Shown: positions 43,522 to 54,807 of the stretch, piece after piece
Layout: every line of letters starts with the position of its first letter
Numbering within the stretch: the first letter of the stretch is position 1
Source of the DNA: Mycoplasma testudinis ATCC 43263
GTDB taxonomy: Bacteria; Bacillota_I; Bacilli_A; Mycoplasmatales; Mycoplasmoidaceae
NCBI RefSeq assembly: GCF_000687795.1
Contig: NZ_JHXT01000004.1
Location: forward strand, 1 to 64,000
DNA: 64,000 nt
Reading direction: 5' to 3'
The notes under the pieces: model-generated
What the model saw: the letters and a program-made list of their open reading frames with translations, nothing else
Database searches by the model: none
Told to the model about the DNA's origin: nothing
Translations under genes and position numbers: made by a program

Positions 43522-46419
43522 ATGGCTCAACAAGAAATAAGTTTCAAGCAGAAACTTGTTACCCGTTGAAAAAACCGTAAGCGACGTGGTGGTGGCGGAG
43601 GTCGTGAATTCATCGGAAAATTATCCGGTGGAATCATGATGCCGATTGCTGTCTTGCCGATTGCTGGTTTGCTATTAGGGATAGGTTCAGCGATTTTGAA
43701 CAACATTCCTTCTAGCGTTGACGGATGGTCCGGAAGCCCGCAAGCATTCTTTGCTTTATTTGGATTTGCTAGTTTTATTACAAATTCAGGAAACTTTATT
43801 TTTGGTAACCTAGCAGTCTTATTTGCCATTGCTATCGCAATTGCATTTACTGCGGATGCGGGCGTGGCTGGACTTGCTGCTTTCATTGCATGAGTATCCT
43901 TTAATGGGATGCAATCTGCAATGATCTTCCCAGTTGCTCCAACAACTGGTGCATTTACATTCAGCACTGACTTTTTAGCTGCTAATGCTACTACTACTGC
44001 TGCAGGTGTAACAACTGGCGCTTCACCTAATATTAATCAAGTAATTTCAGATATTCAAAGAATTACTGGCAGTTCTCCTACTGGTTCACAAACTGTAGCT
44101 GAATGATTGAAAAATATCCCTGTTGCAGATTGATCAAAAATTTCTCTAGCTGCTGCTGGATCTGGCGCAGATGCTACAACTGCTGCGCAAATTCTTCGCG
44201 ATGGTACATTTACTACAACTCCAACTGGACTAAGTAATATGCTTTATTGGAAGGATTTGAAATCTGAAGTATTTACTGCAAACACTGGAATTAACTCTTT
44301 ACAATCTAGTGTCTTTGGTGGTGCATTAATTGGTGCATTAGTTGCTGTTATTTACAACAAAACATACCAAATTCAAATGCCTAAAATTTTAGGATTCTTT
44401 TCTGGTACACGTTTTGTCCCAATTGCTAGTTTATTAGCAATGATGCCAGCCTCTGTTATTTTCTCAATGATTTGACCAGGGATTGGTATTTTGTTGGGGA
44501 TCATCGGTGTTGGTTTAGGAACACTAGCTGCTAACGGTGGTGCTAATGCTTTAATTTTTGGATTTATAGAAAGATCTTTAGTTCCTACTGGATTACACCA
44601 TGCGTTCTATTCACCGTTGTGATATACAGCTGCAGGTGGTTCAATGCAAAACGCAGGATCTGTTGTTCCTTTGATTCGTGAAGGTGACAAAGTTTTTGCA
44701 ATTATGCAAAACCCACAACTTGCTGCTACCAGTTGAGAACAAGTTATTCAAAACTTGAATCCCGGGTATGTCTTTTCTAGTGATACAGGAAGTTGAGCAG
44801 GTGACCAAAGACTGTGGTTTGCCTTAAACCGATTCTTAATGGGTAAAGAGGTGTTACTATCGAATGGCGATATGTATCGACTCACCTATCAAACCTTTGC
44901 TCAGAACACTTTAAATACGGCTTTACCAGCAGTTACATTTACCGGAACAGGAAATGCATTAACAAATGAAATCAATAGCATTGTTGCAGCCGGAAATAAC
45001 GGTGTTGCATACGACGCTAGTAAATTCCCTGTAGCTTTTGCTGGAGTTAACCCTGGACAATATGAACAAGGTAAATACCCGTTCATGATCTTTGGCTTAC
45101 CAGCTGCATCTGCTGCTATGGTAATGGCAGCACCTAAGCAAAACCGCAAGACTGCTTTATCAATCGTTGGTTCAGCTGCATTAACTTCGTTCTTGACTGG
45201 AATTACCGAACCAATTGAATTTACATTCTTGTTCTTAGCTCCATGATTGTTCTGAGGTGTGCACACTGTTTATGCGGCCATTAGCTTCTGATTAATGTCC
45301 TTACTAGGTGCTAACGTTGGTCAAACCTTCTCTGGAGGTATTATCGACTTAGGTATTTACGGATTCTTGCCAGATGGTTTAGGTTACCACGTAAATAGCT
45401 TCTGAGCAATTGTTATTGGTGTTCCAATGATTCCGATTTACTACTTCACATTCTATTTTGCAATTACTAAACGTAACTTGCAAACTCCAGGACGTGGTGG
45501 TGCGTTGAAGACTAAGAAAGATTACTTGGCTCAACAAGCAAACAAGAAGAATCAAAACCTTAACGTTAACGCTGGATTCACTCCATTACAACTTAAGGCA
45601 TACGAACTTATTAATGCTTATGGTGGTGAAGATAACATCACTGTTGTAAATGCTTGTATTACTAAATTACGTGTTTCTATTAAAGATCAATCAAAAGTTG
45701 ACAAAGAAACAATTAAAGATTTAGGTGCGGCTGGAGTTATGGACATGTCTCCAACTCTAAGTCACGCAATCTTTGGGGTTGAAGCTGAAGCAATCAAAAC
45801 GCAAATGAACGCGATTATGCAAAACCAACTAGATAAGACGAAATTGAAACAAGCGGTTGAAGGATTTGATCAGCAAGCACCAGCACCTGCTGCGCCCGCA
45901 CCTGAAAAAACTGAAAACCTACCTAAAGAAATAACCATCTTATCACCAATTAGTGGGATTGCAAAACCATTAAGTGAAGTTCCTGATGTTGTCTTCAAAG
46001 ACAAGATCATGGGTGACGGATTCGCGTTTGAACCAAACCAAGGAATGATTAAAGTTCCAAGCGATAAAGACGTTAAAGTCGAAGTCGCTTTCCCTACTGG
46101 ACATGCGTACATTGTTGATGTTGACGGGGCTAAAGTTTTAATCCATATTGGAATTGAAACTGTTAGTCTAAATAATGGTGTCAGTGATCCAAGTAAATTA
46201 GTTGGTTTTAAACCAATTGCTAAACAAGGAGAACTTGCGAGTCAAGATTTAACCGATGTTGACTTTGACTTCATCCGTTCTAAGAATTTGAAAACAATTA
46301 CACCAGTAGTTGTATTAACGGAAACTTTAGCTAAATACAATTTAGAAGTATTAGTTAAAGCAAATGATGTTGTTACTTATAAACAACCAATCTACAAATT
46401 GACTTTAAAAAATTCTTAG
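43522..46419 (+). CDS. ptsG: Glucose PTS permease EIICBA
   Basis: A 965-residue fused PTS transporter that imports and phosphorylates glucose. Order C-B-A. The EIIC part (to about residue 665) has the start [26 protein letters not shown] and the substrate motif [19 protein letters not shown] follows (about 690-790) with the phosphorylated Cys in [14 protein letters not shown] is last (about 810-965) with SPISG and the active His in [10 protein letters not shown]. The EIIC loops are larger than in Firmicutes, as in M. pneumoniae/M. genitalium PtsG. An odd run of five Gly follows the N-terminal Arg-rich segment. A terminator follows. Confidence 0.95.
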
Positions 46420-46446
46420 TTTTTAAAGTTTAATAAAAAATTAATT

Positions 46447-46472
46447 AGCCATCTCATTCGAGGTGGCTTTTT
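46447..46472 (+). terminator. ptsG terminator
   Basis: AGCCATCTC pairs with GAGGTGGCT across ATTC, followed by T5. From here to 46695 no gene is seen. Confidence 0.88.
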
Positions 46473-46695
46473 AATTGTTGACGACCATTTTTAAAATCAT
46501 TTTTTTTGATTTTATGGATTATGTTTTTCAAGCTTTAAATTCACTTTGAAAAAATTTGATTAGTGAATGGGATTTGGTTTAAGGCTATAAAATCAACGGT
46601 TTTATTGTTTACTTCTTTTGCGATTTTTTCAACGAGAATGCTAAAATAGAATACTTAATTAAAACTAATTGAATTAATGAAGAAAGAAGTATCTT

Positions 46696-47154
46696 ATGAT
46701 ATTTGACAGAATCGCAAATTTATCACGATATAAGGGAATTCATCCTAACCTAGATAAAGCTATTGCTTATTTACAACAACATAATTGACGCTATTTACCA
46801 AAAGGTAAATTTCATATTGATGGTGATAACGTTTTTGGTGTTCATGAAGAATTTGATGGGTATGATGATGAACATGTAATGTATGAAACCCATCAAAAAT
46901 ATGCAGACTTACATATATTAGTAGATAAAAACGAAAAATACTTTTACGAACAAGGCGATGTTATTAAAAATGTAATTGAACCTTATAATGATCAAAATGA
47001 TGTCGCGTTTTTTAAAGTTGATGCAAAACGAACATTATTAAAGCCAGTTCGTGGAGAATTTGTGTTCTTTTTTCCCGGTGAAGCTCATGGCCCAAAATAC
47101 ATAGGAATTCAAGGCAAACTTAAAAAAATTATCATTAAAATGAAATTCAATTAA
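46696..47154 (+). CDS. YhcH/YjgK/YiaL-family protein
   Basis: A 152-residue cupin-like protein (DUF386). The typical core is present: ETHQKYADLHILVDKNEKYFY, then DVAFFKVDAKRT and FVFFFPGEAHGPKYIG with likely metal-binding His and Glu residues. Relatives are encoded with sialic acid or other sugar-acid genes and act as anomerases or lyases of sugar derivatives; no sialic-acid genes lie adjacent here. The start ATG 46696 has a GAAAGAAG RBS. A role next to the glycosaminoglycan locus 9 kb away is only a possibility. Confidence 0.8.
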
Positions 47155-47327
47155 AAACATCATTTTGATTTTAGATCTTATATAAAAAGCAACCAGTCCC
47201 ACTTAAATTTTGATCAAAATCATCTTTTTATTAATATAATTGTCAAAATAATCTACAAGTTTATTAAAATCAATAGATAATTATATAGTTTCAAGATTAA
47301 ATTATTGTTATAAAAAGGTCTATTTAA

Positions 47328-47669
47328 ATGAACAGAAAATATAAAAAATTACTATACCTTTGAATCCGTTTGGACGAAGCTTTCAAAATCTATGAAGTTC
47401 CTACTGAACTCGTTTATTCTTGAAAAGATGAAATGGCAGCTTTAATTAAAAAGCTTATTTCCAAGTCTGAAGGATCAAGCGATTTAGAAGCAAAATTACG
47501 AAAGAAAGCATTTAAAGAGTTTGTCTTGAGTCCTTTAGATTCTGAAAAATATGGTGTCCTTTTTAGATTACTGAAAAAGTCACAAGTCTTAACAGATATC
47601 ATTCATGATAAAGAAATCACTGAATTGACCAATTATATTGCTTCAACCTTCCAGGAATCCTTTCAATAA
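47328..47669 (+). CDS. Hypothetical protein, 113 residues
   Basis: A basic helical protein with two TGA Trp codons in the first third (LYLWIRLDEAFKIYEVP and VYSWKDEM). ATG 47328 is preceded by AAAAAGG. No motif or family is recognised. It stands alone with a terminator at 47738. Confidence 0.65.
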
Positions 47670-47737
47670 ATTTAATTTAAGCTAACAGTTTATATACCGT
47701 TATTAAACTTAATATTTTTTCCATTCAAAACTTAGTT

Positions 47738-47763
47738 CGAATCGTATGATTCGCGGTTTTTTT
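47738..47763 (+). terminator. Intrinsic terminator after the 113-residue gene
   Basis: CGAATC pairs with GATTCG across GTAT, then CGG and T7. Confidence 0.75.
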
Positions 47764-47863
47764 ATTACTTTGTAACTGTTTGTTAATCCAACGTTTTTTA
47801 ACTCAATCATTTATGATACTTACAAAAATAATCATTGGTCGTAATTAGAAATGAGTTTTCTAG

Positions 47864-47896
47864 TTGTGCTTAAGAAATGAATAAGCACCTTTTTTG
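47864..47896 (+). terminator. Second hairpin-plus-T-run in a gene-free stretch
   Basis: GTGCTTA (47866-47872) pairs with TAAGCAC (47882-47888) and is followed by CTTTTTT. There is no ORF between this and the terminator at 47738, so it may end a short RNA of up to about 100 nt. The remaining sequence to 48164 is T-rich and shows nothing else. Confidence 0.45.
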
Positions 47897-48164
47897 TTAG
47901 TACAGCTGATTTAATAAAGTTTTTTAGTCATAGATCTTGTGTTGGTTTTTGCTATTTATTTTTTGATCATGTCTTTTTAATTATTTTCAAAATCGTCGGG
48001 ATTTTCAAAATTTTTTAATGAAGGTGAAAGTGTTTTCCTACCGTTAAATTGTTTTTTTCATACTAATTAATTTTCAATAAAGATTGTTTTTTTTAAAAAA
48101 ATTTTTGAAATATTTTTCTTAAATTTTAGACCTTTTCGACATTATATTTAATAGGAGAATAAAA

Positions 48165-48647
48165 ATGAAACAAAAAACTATAATTCAAGCCTATTCAAAA
48201 TTAATTTCACAAGTTAAAGCTGATGCTTGTTTGCATGAAAATTTTGAATATACACACGTTCTTGATGAAAATAACCATTTGAAAATTATAATTGAATCAT
48301 TAAAAGTCAAAGAAATTAACGAGGACCCTGTGATTACTTTAGAACAATTAATGCGTATGATAGTTCAATTGACCAAAAAAGTAGATGTTGGTTTTGAAGA
48401 AGCCAAAAAAGAAAGAATGATTATAAAGCAAGATCTAACCGAAACAAAAAATGAAGTTTTAAAAATTAAAAAACGACTTGATAAACACGAAACTATCTTA
48501 AAAGAACATTCAGCTATCTTAAAAGAACATTCAGCTATCTTAAAAGAACATTCAGCTATCTTAAAAGAACATTCAGCTATCTTAAATGAACATTCAGCTA
48601 TTTTAAAAAAGCATGATGGAATATTTAAAAGAAATAATTTAAAGTAA
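48165..48647 (+). CDS. DUF16-like coiled-coil protein with heptad tandem repeats
   Basis: A 160-residue soluble protein. Residues about 30-75 form a small domain, then a coiled coil begins (QLTKKVDVGFEEAKKERM) and runs into perfect seven-residue repeats ILKEHSA (about residues 111-150, five copies plus a degenerate one). Layout is like the M. pneumoniae DUF16/UPF0134 proteins, which oligomerise through C-terminal coiled coils; homology is not proven. The RBS AGGAGA precedes ATG. The 21-bp DNA repeats can change the coil length in frame. A 75-bp piece of this gene is duplicated downstream at 48661. Confidence 0.7.
   Translation: MKQKTIIQAYSKLISQVKADACLHENFEYTHVLDENNHLKIIIESLKVKEINEDPVITLEQLMRMIVQLTKKVDVGFEEAKKERMIIKQDLTETKNEVLKIKKRLDKHETILKEHSAILKEHSAILKEHSAILKEHSAILNEHSAILKKHDGIFKRNNLK
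48495..48620 (+). repeat. 21-bp tandem repeats, six units
   Basis: Units of 21 bp starting at 48495, 48516, 48537, 48558, 48579 and 48600. The first four are identical, the fifth differs by one base in AATGAA, and the sixth is divergent. The unit length keeps the reading frame. Confidence 0.95.
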
Positions 48648-48660
48648 TTTTTACAATAGA

Positions 48661-48735
48661 AAATTAACGAGGACCCTGTGATTACTTTAGAACAATTAAT
48701 GCGTATGATAGTTCAATTGACCAAAAAAGTAGATG
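48661..48735 (+). repeat. 75-bp direct duplicate of part of the coiled-coil gene
   Basis: This segment is identical to 48313-48387, from AAATTAACGAGG to GTAGATG, and lies 14 bp after the gene's stop codon. No complete second gene follows. The remainder to 48954 has no ORF. Confidence 0.9.
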
Positions 48736-48954
48736 CCGATTACGAGCAGACCAAAATGCCAAAACTGTTTTAGAATATGGATTTTTTTAATAGTCAAGCA
48801 AGTTGTTAATAATGATTTTAAGGTGAGTTTTGAACATAAAGCCTAAGACAATTTCGTATTTCTTTTAGATAGAAATTTTTGGTCCGTTCATTGTCGCAAT
48901 CTAGATTAATTTACTATTTACTTGATTATGCGTGGTCAAAAACTATATAAAAAA

Positions 48955-48996
48955 CAGTAATAAGCTGCCCTGTTGGTGGGAAAGTCTTTATTACTG
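48955..48996 (-). terminator. Terminator of the RibA-like gene
   Basis: CAGTAATAA and TTATTACTG (9 bp) enclose an inner partially paired GC-richer stretch. On the minus strand the stem is followed by T6. It lies 24 bp beyond the stop of the minus-strand gene. Confidence 0.75.
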
Positions 48997-49019
48997 CTTT
49001 TGATGTAAAATTAATTATT

Positions 49020-50180
49020 TTATTTAGCTTTAGTTTTCTTTTCTAAGTGATGCATTTTTTTGACTTTAATATCCGTATAGTTTTTGGCTGCAATGGATAA
49101 ATTTTCATCATTTGTTCAAGCACTTACTAAATGGGTTTTAATTCCCCGGTATAAAAAGGGATAGATTTTGGCCGGATTATTTGTTTTCAAATTTACTTCT
49201 TTAATTCCTAAATCGTAGGCAATTTCAGCTGGGGCATCAAATAGTCGATTTTCGTTGAATCCAACTGTGTTCATCATTGCTTCGACAGTGTCTTCGCCAA
49301 ATTCTGCAGTTCGAATATAGGCGTTAATCTTATTTTCTAAACCAATGCCTCGCCCTTCTTCTTTAGCGTAAATAAATAAGAATGGTTCACCTTTCAATAA
49401 GTATTTTTTGATTGCCATATTCAAAAACTCTTCTTTTTGGAATAAGCAATCGCAATGTTGTGAGTGTAAAATTTCTGAAGTTTCGCACATATGATGAACC
49501 CTTAAATTAACAGGTTTGGTTAAATCACCAGCATATAATAGCGTAAAATCAACAACTTTGTTTTTTTCGCAACCACTTTTTAAACGGGTTTGGGCAATTC
49601 TTAAATTAACATAGAGTGGTTTATTTTTGAGAATCTTTTTATATTCGTCTTTAGCTCCAAAATCTAATTGGAAATGTTTCATTTCCTGACCAAAACGAAT
49701 TCTAGCATAAGACCGGAACGAAAATCACAATTGCCCATCATATTTACCAATCGTTTTTTGATCAACGGAAGAAAGATTTTCTAATGCTTTTTTCATTTTT
49801 GGAGTTGCATTAAATATTTTGACCATTACTTCAGGGGTTGGTTTTAATCATTTATTTCCTTCGTGTAATAAATCTTTCTTGTCAGTTGATAAAATTAAAT
49901 ATGTGTGGGAATCAACATAGTAGTTATAAATTCGATTTTTATCACTCAGATACTGGATGGTGTTAAATAGCTTTACCAAGGGATCAAATTTCACTTTATC
50001 TTGGCATTCAAAAACTTTGTCAGGAATTTCGTTATAGTCAATGCTCACAACATTTGGCTCTGGTTCTAGTTGATAAGTGAAAGTTGATAATCGTTTAGGG
50101 ACATGACCAGCATGATCGGCAAGTTTTTCATTAAGTAAATTTTCATTGGGGTAATTAACAAAGCGTAAATAGTATTTCAT
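49020..50180 (-). CDS. GTP-cyclohydrolase-II-like protein with an N-terminal extension
   Basis: A 386-residue protein, one continuous frame with TGA as Trp. Residues about 1-190 are unrecognised. The C-terminal half resembles RibA, the enzyme that opens the imidazole ring of GTP: RVHHMCETSEILHSQHCDC carries the three zinc-ligand cysteines in HxxC...CDC spacing, followed by IYAKEEGRGIGLENKINAY and KTNNPAKIY. Two differences from classic RibA are KEEGR for RQEGR and a diverged region before the TNNP block. RibA-like folds with other substrates exist, such as fungal URC1. No other riboflavin or folate gene is near. Its role is unknown; activity on GTP is a hypothesis. Confidence 0.7.
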
Positions 50181-50491
50181 TTTAATCCTTCATAAAATGT
50201 CATTCTTCATATAAATAATAAAAATCGTGATGAGCAAAAAACCATTTCATGCACGAGTTTTATTAATTAAATCATTATTATTATACGCTTGTTGCTTATT
50301 AAAGGGGCTTGTTTACAAGAACATCACCAATTTTGAATTATTTCTTTTTTTAAGATTTAGCGCTTTTTATCGCCTTTATTAGATTTTTAAAAGATTGAAT
50401 TAATCCATAAATAAAAACGGATGGGGTCGAAGATAAGCTGCTTTTTCGATTTTTTCAAAAATTAGATTTTATTTTTGGAAAGGTATTTCTT

Positions 50492-50581
50492 ATGAAAATT
50501 TTGGCAATAGTTTTTTTGTCAAAACTGATGACTTTAAATTTTTCTTTGCAAGTAGATTTAGATCTTGCATTTTTTCTTTAA
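50492..50581 (+). CDS. 29-residue hydrophobic ORF
   Basis: ATG 50492 follows a good RBS (GGAAAGG, 7-bp spacing). The peptide starts MKILAIVFLSKLM and is mostly hydrophobic. It lies in the 518-bp gap between the RibA-like gene and secDF, together with promoter-like TATACT (about 50612) and TATAAT (about 50649). The rest of the gap shows nothing. It may be a membrane micro-protein or a chance ORF. Confidence 0.25.
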   Translation: MKILAIVFLSKLMTLNFSLQVDLDLAFFL

Positions 50582-50698
50582 ATTTATTAAATTTAATTAC
50601 AAAATCAAGTGTTATACTAAGGCGATCTGTTTAATTGGGATATTTTGATATAATTTTAAAGTCTATAGACGGCAAAAGTGATTTTGCATAGGAATTCA

Positions 50699-53695
50699 AT
50701 GTTTAAGAAAAAACCCTCATTTGACCTGCTTTTAAAAAGTGGTTTTATCTTTATTTTGATGATACTAAGTTTGCTTGGTATCATTTTTGGAGCATTACGA
50801 ATTTCGTCTGTTACGTCCCGTGGTTCGACATACGATGGAGCGGTTTCGACTACAGTATTTTTCTCGCCATATAAAGAAAATGAACAAACCGCATCAACCC
50901 AACAGCCAATTCAAGATACGTTTGCTTCAGCTCGCAACCCTAATGACACAACTTTAATGAGTGATCAAGAGATTCAAGCGATGTTAACTAACGCAGCAAA
51001 CACTTATGCTAATCGTTTGTTTTTGCAAGGTTTTAATCAAGTTACAATCACCCAAAATTTAAATAATCAGCAAGCTGCTAATTTTACGGATGATACTGAT
51101 CCAGATATTGCTTCAATTGTTAATTCTTCATGACTTATCAATAACGGTTTACCGTCTTTAACCATTACGGTTAATAAAAATATAGTTCAAGGCGCTAACG
51201 TTACAGATCGCGATTACGATCAACAAGTTTTGAGATCAGCACTATTTAATGTTTCCCGAAATTATGACCTCTCATTGCAAACGACTGATGGCCACGTTAT
51301 TTTTGATTCTAATTCACCAGAATTTATTGCTAATTCATTGCAAGCAGTTCAACCCCCAACAGGTTCAACTTCTAGTGCATTAACTTTTGAATTAAACATC
51401 CCGGGATCAACAATAAATAACGATCCTAACGGAATTACAAGTTACATTAATAGTAAATTAACAGGAATCACTACTGATTATAATAGTGGTAATGGTCAAT
51501 CGAGTGTTAATGCACCCGGATTTGGTTCAAATCGGGGGCGGGTTTTATTTCCACCTGCTGCATCTTCGACAGATATTCGAGGGAACCAAGATATTGTTTT
51601 ATGAAACGATAAACCAGCCGCTTTACAATTTGTCAGAAATATCTTTGCAACACCAGAAGGATCAGCTGCATATTTTAGCTTTTCAACTCAAGAACGAGCT
51701 TTATACGACTTTTTACACCGTAATGGTACTTATGCTTCAAATGACCCTTCACATTTAATCGAAGGTGTTTATAATACGGCAGCTGATATTCACTTGAATG
51801 ATTTGTATTATTTATATGCAATTCCTAAAGCATATACGGTTGCTGCAGCTAATACAAATGCAAATAACAACACTTCTAGTGCTGATGTCACTACTCCTAG
51901 TGATATTCGTACTAGTCGCGGTGGATCAACTGATTTTTCAAGTTTATTTAGTCCTTATATTTTATATGAAGGTCGAGTTATTACAAATAGTGAATCCGCA
52001 ACTATAAATCCGACTGTTCAATCATTATTTCCCACTAACCAACAATTAAACTTTGGCGGAAATACCAAAGTAGTTTTATCGCAAATTTTACAAGGTACAG
52101 GAACTTATGGTTCACTCAATTTTGGTGAAGCAACCCGATTAAAATCACTATTAGAAAGTGGCCAATTACCGCAAGATGCTATTATTGTTGGTGCACTACC
52201 AACCCTTCAAAATGCAGCAATTAGTTCAACTTTAACAACAGTCAACGGAATTGGTCGAATTGATGCCTTTGGTTCTTCTTTAATTGCTTTAGGTGTTGTT
52301 TTATTAGCAGTTGGAATTATCGTTAGTATCTTATATAAGGTGCCAGGGATATTTAATTTATTATCAATTATTTTAGGATCTGTTTTAACTGTTCTCTTAT
52401 ATGATCGTTTCGGCGGACAAATTGATTTATATACATTTATTGGTTTGTTTATTAGTATGGCAGTTGGAGTTGGTACTTTAATTTACATTAATGAGGTCTT
52501 CAGGCGGCACGTTCGGAATAGTACTTCGCTTGGCGAGGCCGCCCGTTTAACTTATAAGAGTACATTTATGAAAGTGGTTGATGCCCACTTAATTACTTTA
52601 GTTCTAGGATTGTTGTTAATGTACGTTGGTCGTTATCAAGAACAGTCCATTGGCGTTATTTTTGTTGTTGGTTCATTTACTTCATTCTTCATTGTTTATG
52701 GTTTATCTGTTCTTTTAAATAAAGTCTTTTTTGCCATTAACAATTGAACGAATTATCGTTGATTTGTTTATAAACGAGATGCTAAATGATTGAACGAAAT
52801 AACTGGGCAATTAGAATTAAAGAGTCATGATCATTTACAATTGAATGAAGTTGTGAATTCTGCGGATTCAGATATTCATAATTTGTTTAAACAAAAAACC
52901 CGCTTTGATTTCTTGTCAAAGACCGGGATTGGCTTATTAGCCTTTTGGCTAATAGCACTTGGTGCTGGAATTGCTGCAATTGTTTTATTTAGTGAAAATA
53001 AAATCTTTTCGTTAACCGCAATTACACAAAATTCGGCAACAATCGTTTTGATGGCGGCAATGATTACATTTGCCATTGGTTTAGTTTACTTTATGTTGCG
53101 TTACCGCTGGTTGATTAGCATCCCTTATCTTGCGGTGGGATTGATTAACTTCTTTGGGATCTTAGTTGCTCCATTGGCTTTAGGAACAATCTTAGATATT
53201 CGCTTCCAATTTGAGGGGATTCTGATTTTACTTGGCACATGAACAATTAGCCACGTAATGATTGTTTATGGAATTGGGTGGAATTACCAATACTGGTATA
53301 GTTATGCAATTTACAAAAAGCAAACAATCCACCAAATTATTTCTAACAATATAGCTAGCATGAGCCGGTTCAGTGTTTTTAATTACTTTGTCTTACCGTT
53401 CGCTTTAATCGTCTTTAGTGCATTTAATTATGGTGGTTTTTTAGGAACAAGTTTTAATCTTTACTTATTCGTTTTATTTGGCTTTGGTGCGATTGGCAAT
53501 TTAGTTGGCAATCTTAGCAGTTGGGTATTATTACCGCAATTATTAGGTTTGATGATGCGTGTGCGTCAAAAGGTGATGATTAAGCAAGAAATCCACCAAA
53601 CCGGAAAGGTCAAAAAACAACAAAAATCATATGACAAAGTGGATGAACAAATTATTCCTGGAATTAATCAGAGATTGAGTGAAAGGCGGTACTAA
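50699..53695 (+). CDS. secDF: Protein translocase subunit SecDF (divergent)
   Basis: A 998-residue membrane protein. One N-terminal helix (residues about 12-34) is followed by a large external domain of roughly 480 residues rich in Asn, Ser and Thr, then two groups of five to six helices at about 515-680 and 740-955, the RND-type arrangement of fused SecD-SecF. The segment GRIDAFGSSLIALGVVLLAVGII lies where SecD helix IV is expected. It helps pull exported proteins through SecYEG using the ion gradient. MG277 of M. genitalium, beside apt (MG276), appears to be the same protein, and the same adjacency holds here. An earlier in-frame start at 50678 is less likely. Confidence 0.75.
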
Positions 53696-53697
53696 CA

Positions 53698-54234
53698 ATG
53701 AATAAATTAGTTGTACAAAAAATTGATAAGAAAATCAAACGGGTTGAAGACTTCCCAATTAAAGGGGTATTGTTTTATGACATTACTCCAGTCTTACAAG
53801 ATGGTGAATTATTTGCGAAAATAATTGCCAATATGAAAGCTTTTGCAAAAAAAGTCGGAGCGCAAGCAATTGCGGTTCCAGAATCGCGGGGTTTTATTTT
53901 TGGTGGAGCATTAGCTTATGCAACAAAATTACCTTTAATTTTAGTTCGGAAACCAAAAAAATTGCCCCGGCAAACATTTCATGAAAAATATTCGTTGGAA
54001 TACAACGATAATGCTTCATTAGAAATGCATATCGATGCCATTAAACCAAAACAAAAAATTTTGATAGTGGATGACTTACTAGCAACTGCTGGAACTGTTC
54101 AAGCGATTTCTCGCTTGATTAAAAAAGCTAAGGGCCAATTAGTTGGATATAGTTTTTTAATTGAATTATTAGGTTTAGGTGGAACTGAATTACTAGATAA
54201 AAACTTACCAGTTAACGTAATTTTAAAATACTAG
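53698..54234 (+). CDS. apt: Adenine phosphoribosyltransferase
   Basis: A 178-residue purine-salvage enzyme making AMP from adenine and PRPP. The PRPP-binding motif ILIVDDLLATAGT and the preceding PESRGFIFGGALAYA are present, along with the substrate loop RKPKKLPRQTF. Length is normal. It starts two bases after the secDF stop, the same pairing as in M. genitalium, and is followed by a terminator. Confidence 0.95.
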   Translation: MNKLVVQKIDKKIKRVEDFPIKGVLFYDITPVLQDGELFAKIIANMKAFAKKVGAQAIAVPESRGFIFGGALAYATKLPLILVRKPKKLPRQTFHEKYSLEYNDNASLEMHIDAIKPKQKILIVDDLLATAGTVQAISRLIKKAKGQLVGYSFLIELLGLGGTELLDKNLPVNVILKY

Positions 54235-54259
54235 AATTTAAGACCCATAAGACATTGAG

Positions 54260-54288
54260 AAGTAAGGCTGCAAGGCCTTACTTTTTTT
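54260..54288 (+). terminator. secDF-apt terminator
   Basis: AGTAAGG pairs with CCTTACT across CTGCAAGG, then T7. Confidence 0.88.
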
Positions 54289-54337
54289 ATTATGTTCTTG
54301 TTGGTTTTTAAGCTATAAATTTAGACATATTTTTTTG

Positions 54338-54379
54338 AAGCTATAGCAATATTTATGCAGATTGAAAATATTATAGCTT
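54338..54379. repeat. Long imperfect hairpin in a gene-free gap
   Basis: AAGCTATA (54338-54345) pairs with TATAGCTT (54372-54379), and ATATT/AATAT continue the stem after a two-base bulge. No gene is visible between 54289 and 54580. It could be an RNA element or a weak terminator; a possible promoter for the next genes is TATAAC at about 54524. Confidence 0.4.
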
Positions 54380-54580
54380 TTACTTGAATCTAATTAACTT
54401 TTCGTTTTCACCAAAAAAATGATTTAAAAAAGATGTTCGTCCGTTTGTTTTATTTAGATATTTACAAATTTTAAGTTGATTAGTTTAGATTTTAAATTAA
54501 TAAAATTTTGATTGAGTTTAGTATAACTATATAACTTCGTTTTCTTTAAATCAAATGAAAGAATGGATTTTTGATCAAAT

Positions 54581-54802
54581 ATGTCTAGATTTCAATTTAC
54601 TAAAAAAATAAATTATTTATTTTGTTATTGTGAAAAATGCGGGAATTTTAGAAAATTTGTTCTCCTTGGAGATTTAGATATTTTTAGTCCTGAGTTTAAA
54701 CAAGATCTTGTTGTAATGAAATGTAGCCTATGTAATTCAGAATTAAAGATTGACACCCAAAAAATAAGAGACTATTACGGTAGTCTGTGTTCTTGCGAGT
54801 AG
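54581..54802 (+). CDS. Small zinc-ribbon-like protein
   Basis: A 73-residue protein with two CxxC pairs: CEKCG (following FCYC) and CSLCN, plus a C-terminal CSCE. The first pair and CSLC are about 28 residues apart, fitting a zinc ribbon. No family is recognised. It is the first of three consecutive genes of unknown function; the second starts six bases after its stop. Confidence 0.65.
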   Translation: MSRFQFTKKINYLFCYCEKCGNFRKFVLLGDLDIFSPEFKQDLVVMKCSLCNSELKIDTQKIRDYYGSLCSCE

Positions 54803-54807
54803 ATATT

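Noticed and set aside
43527-43967. Minus-strand ORF of 146 residues opposite ptsG
   Set aside because: Antisense to the well-conserved EIIC N-terminus; a composition artefact of Ala/Gly/Ile-rich membrane segments.
47700-47765. tRNA-like T-arm sequence GTTCGAATC
   Set aside because: No acceptor stem, D-arm or anticodon arm can be drawn around it; it is the stem of a terminator hairpin.
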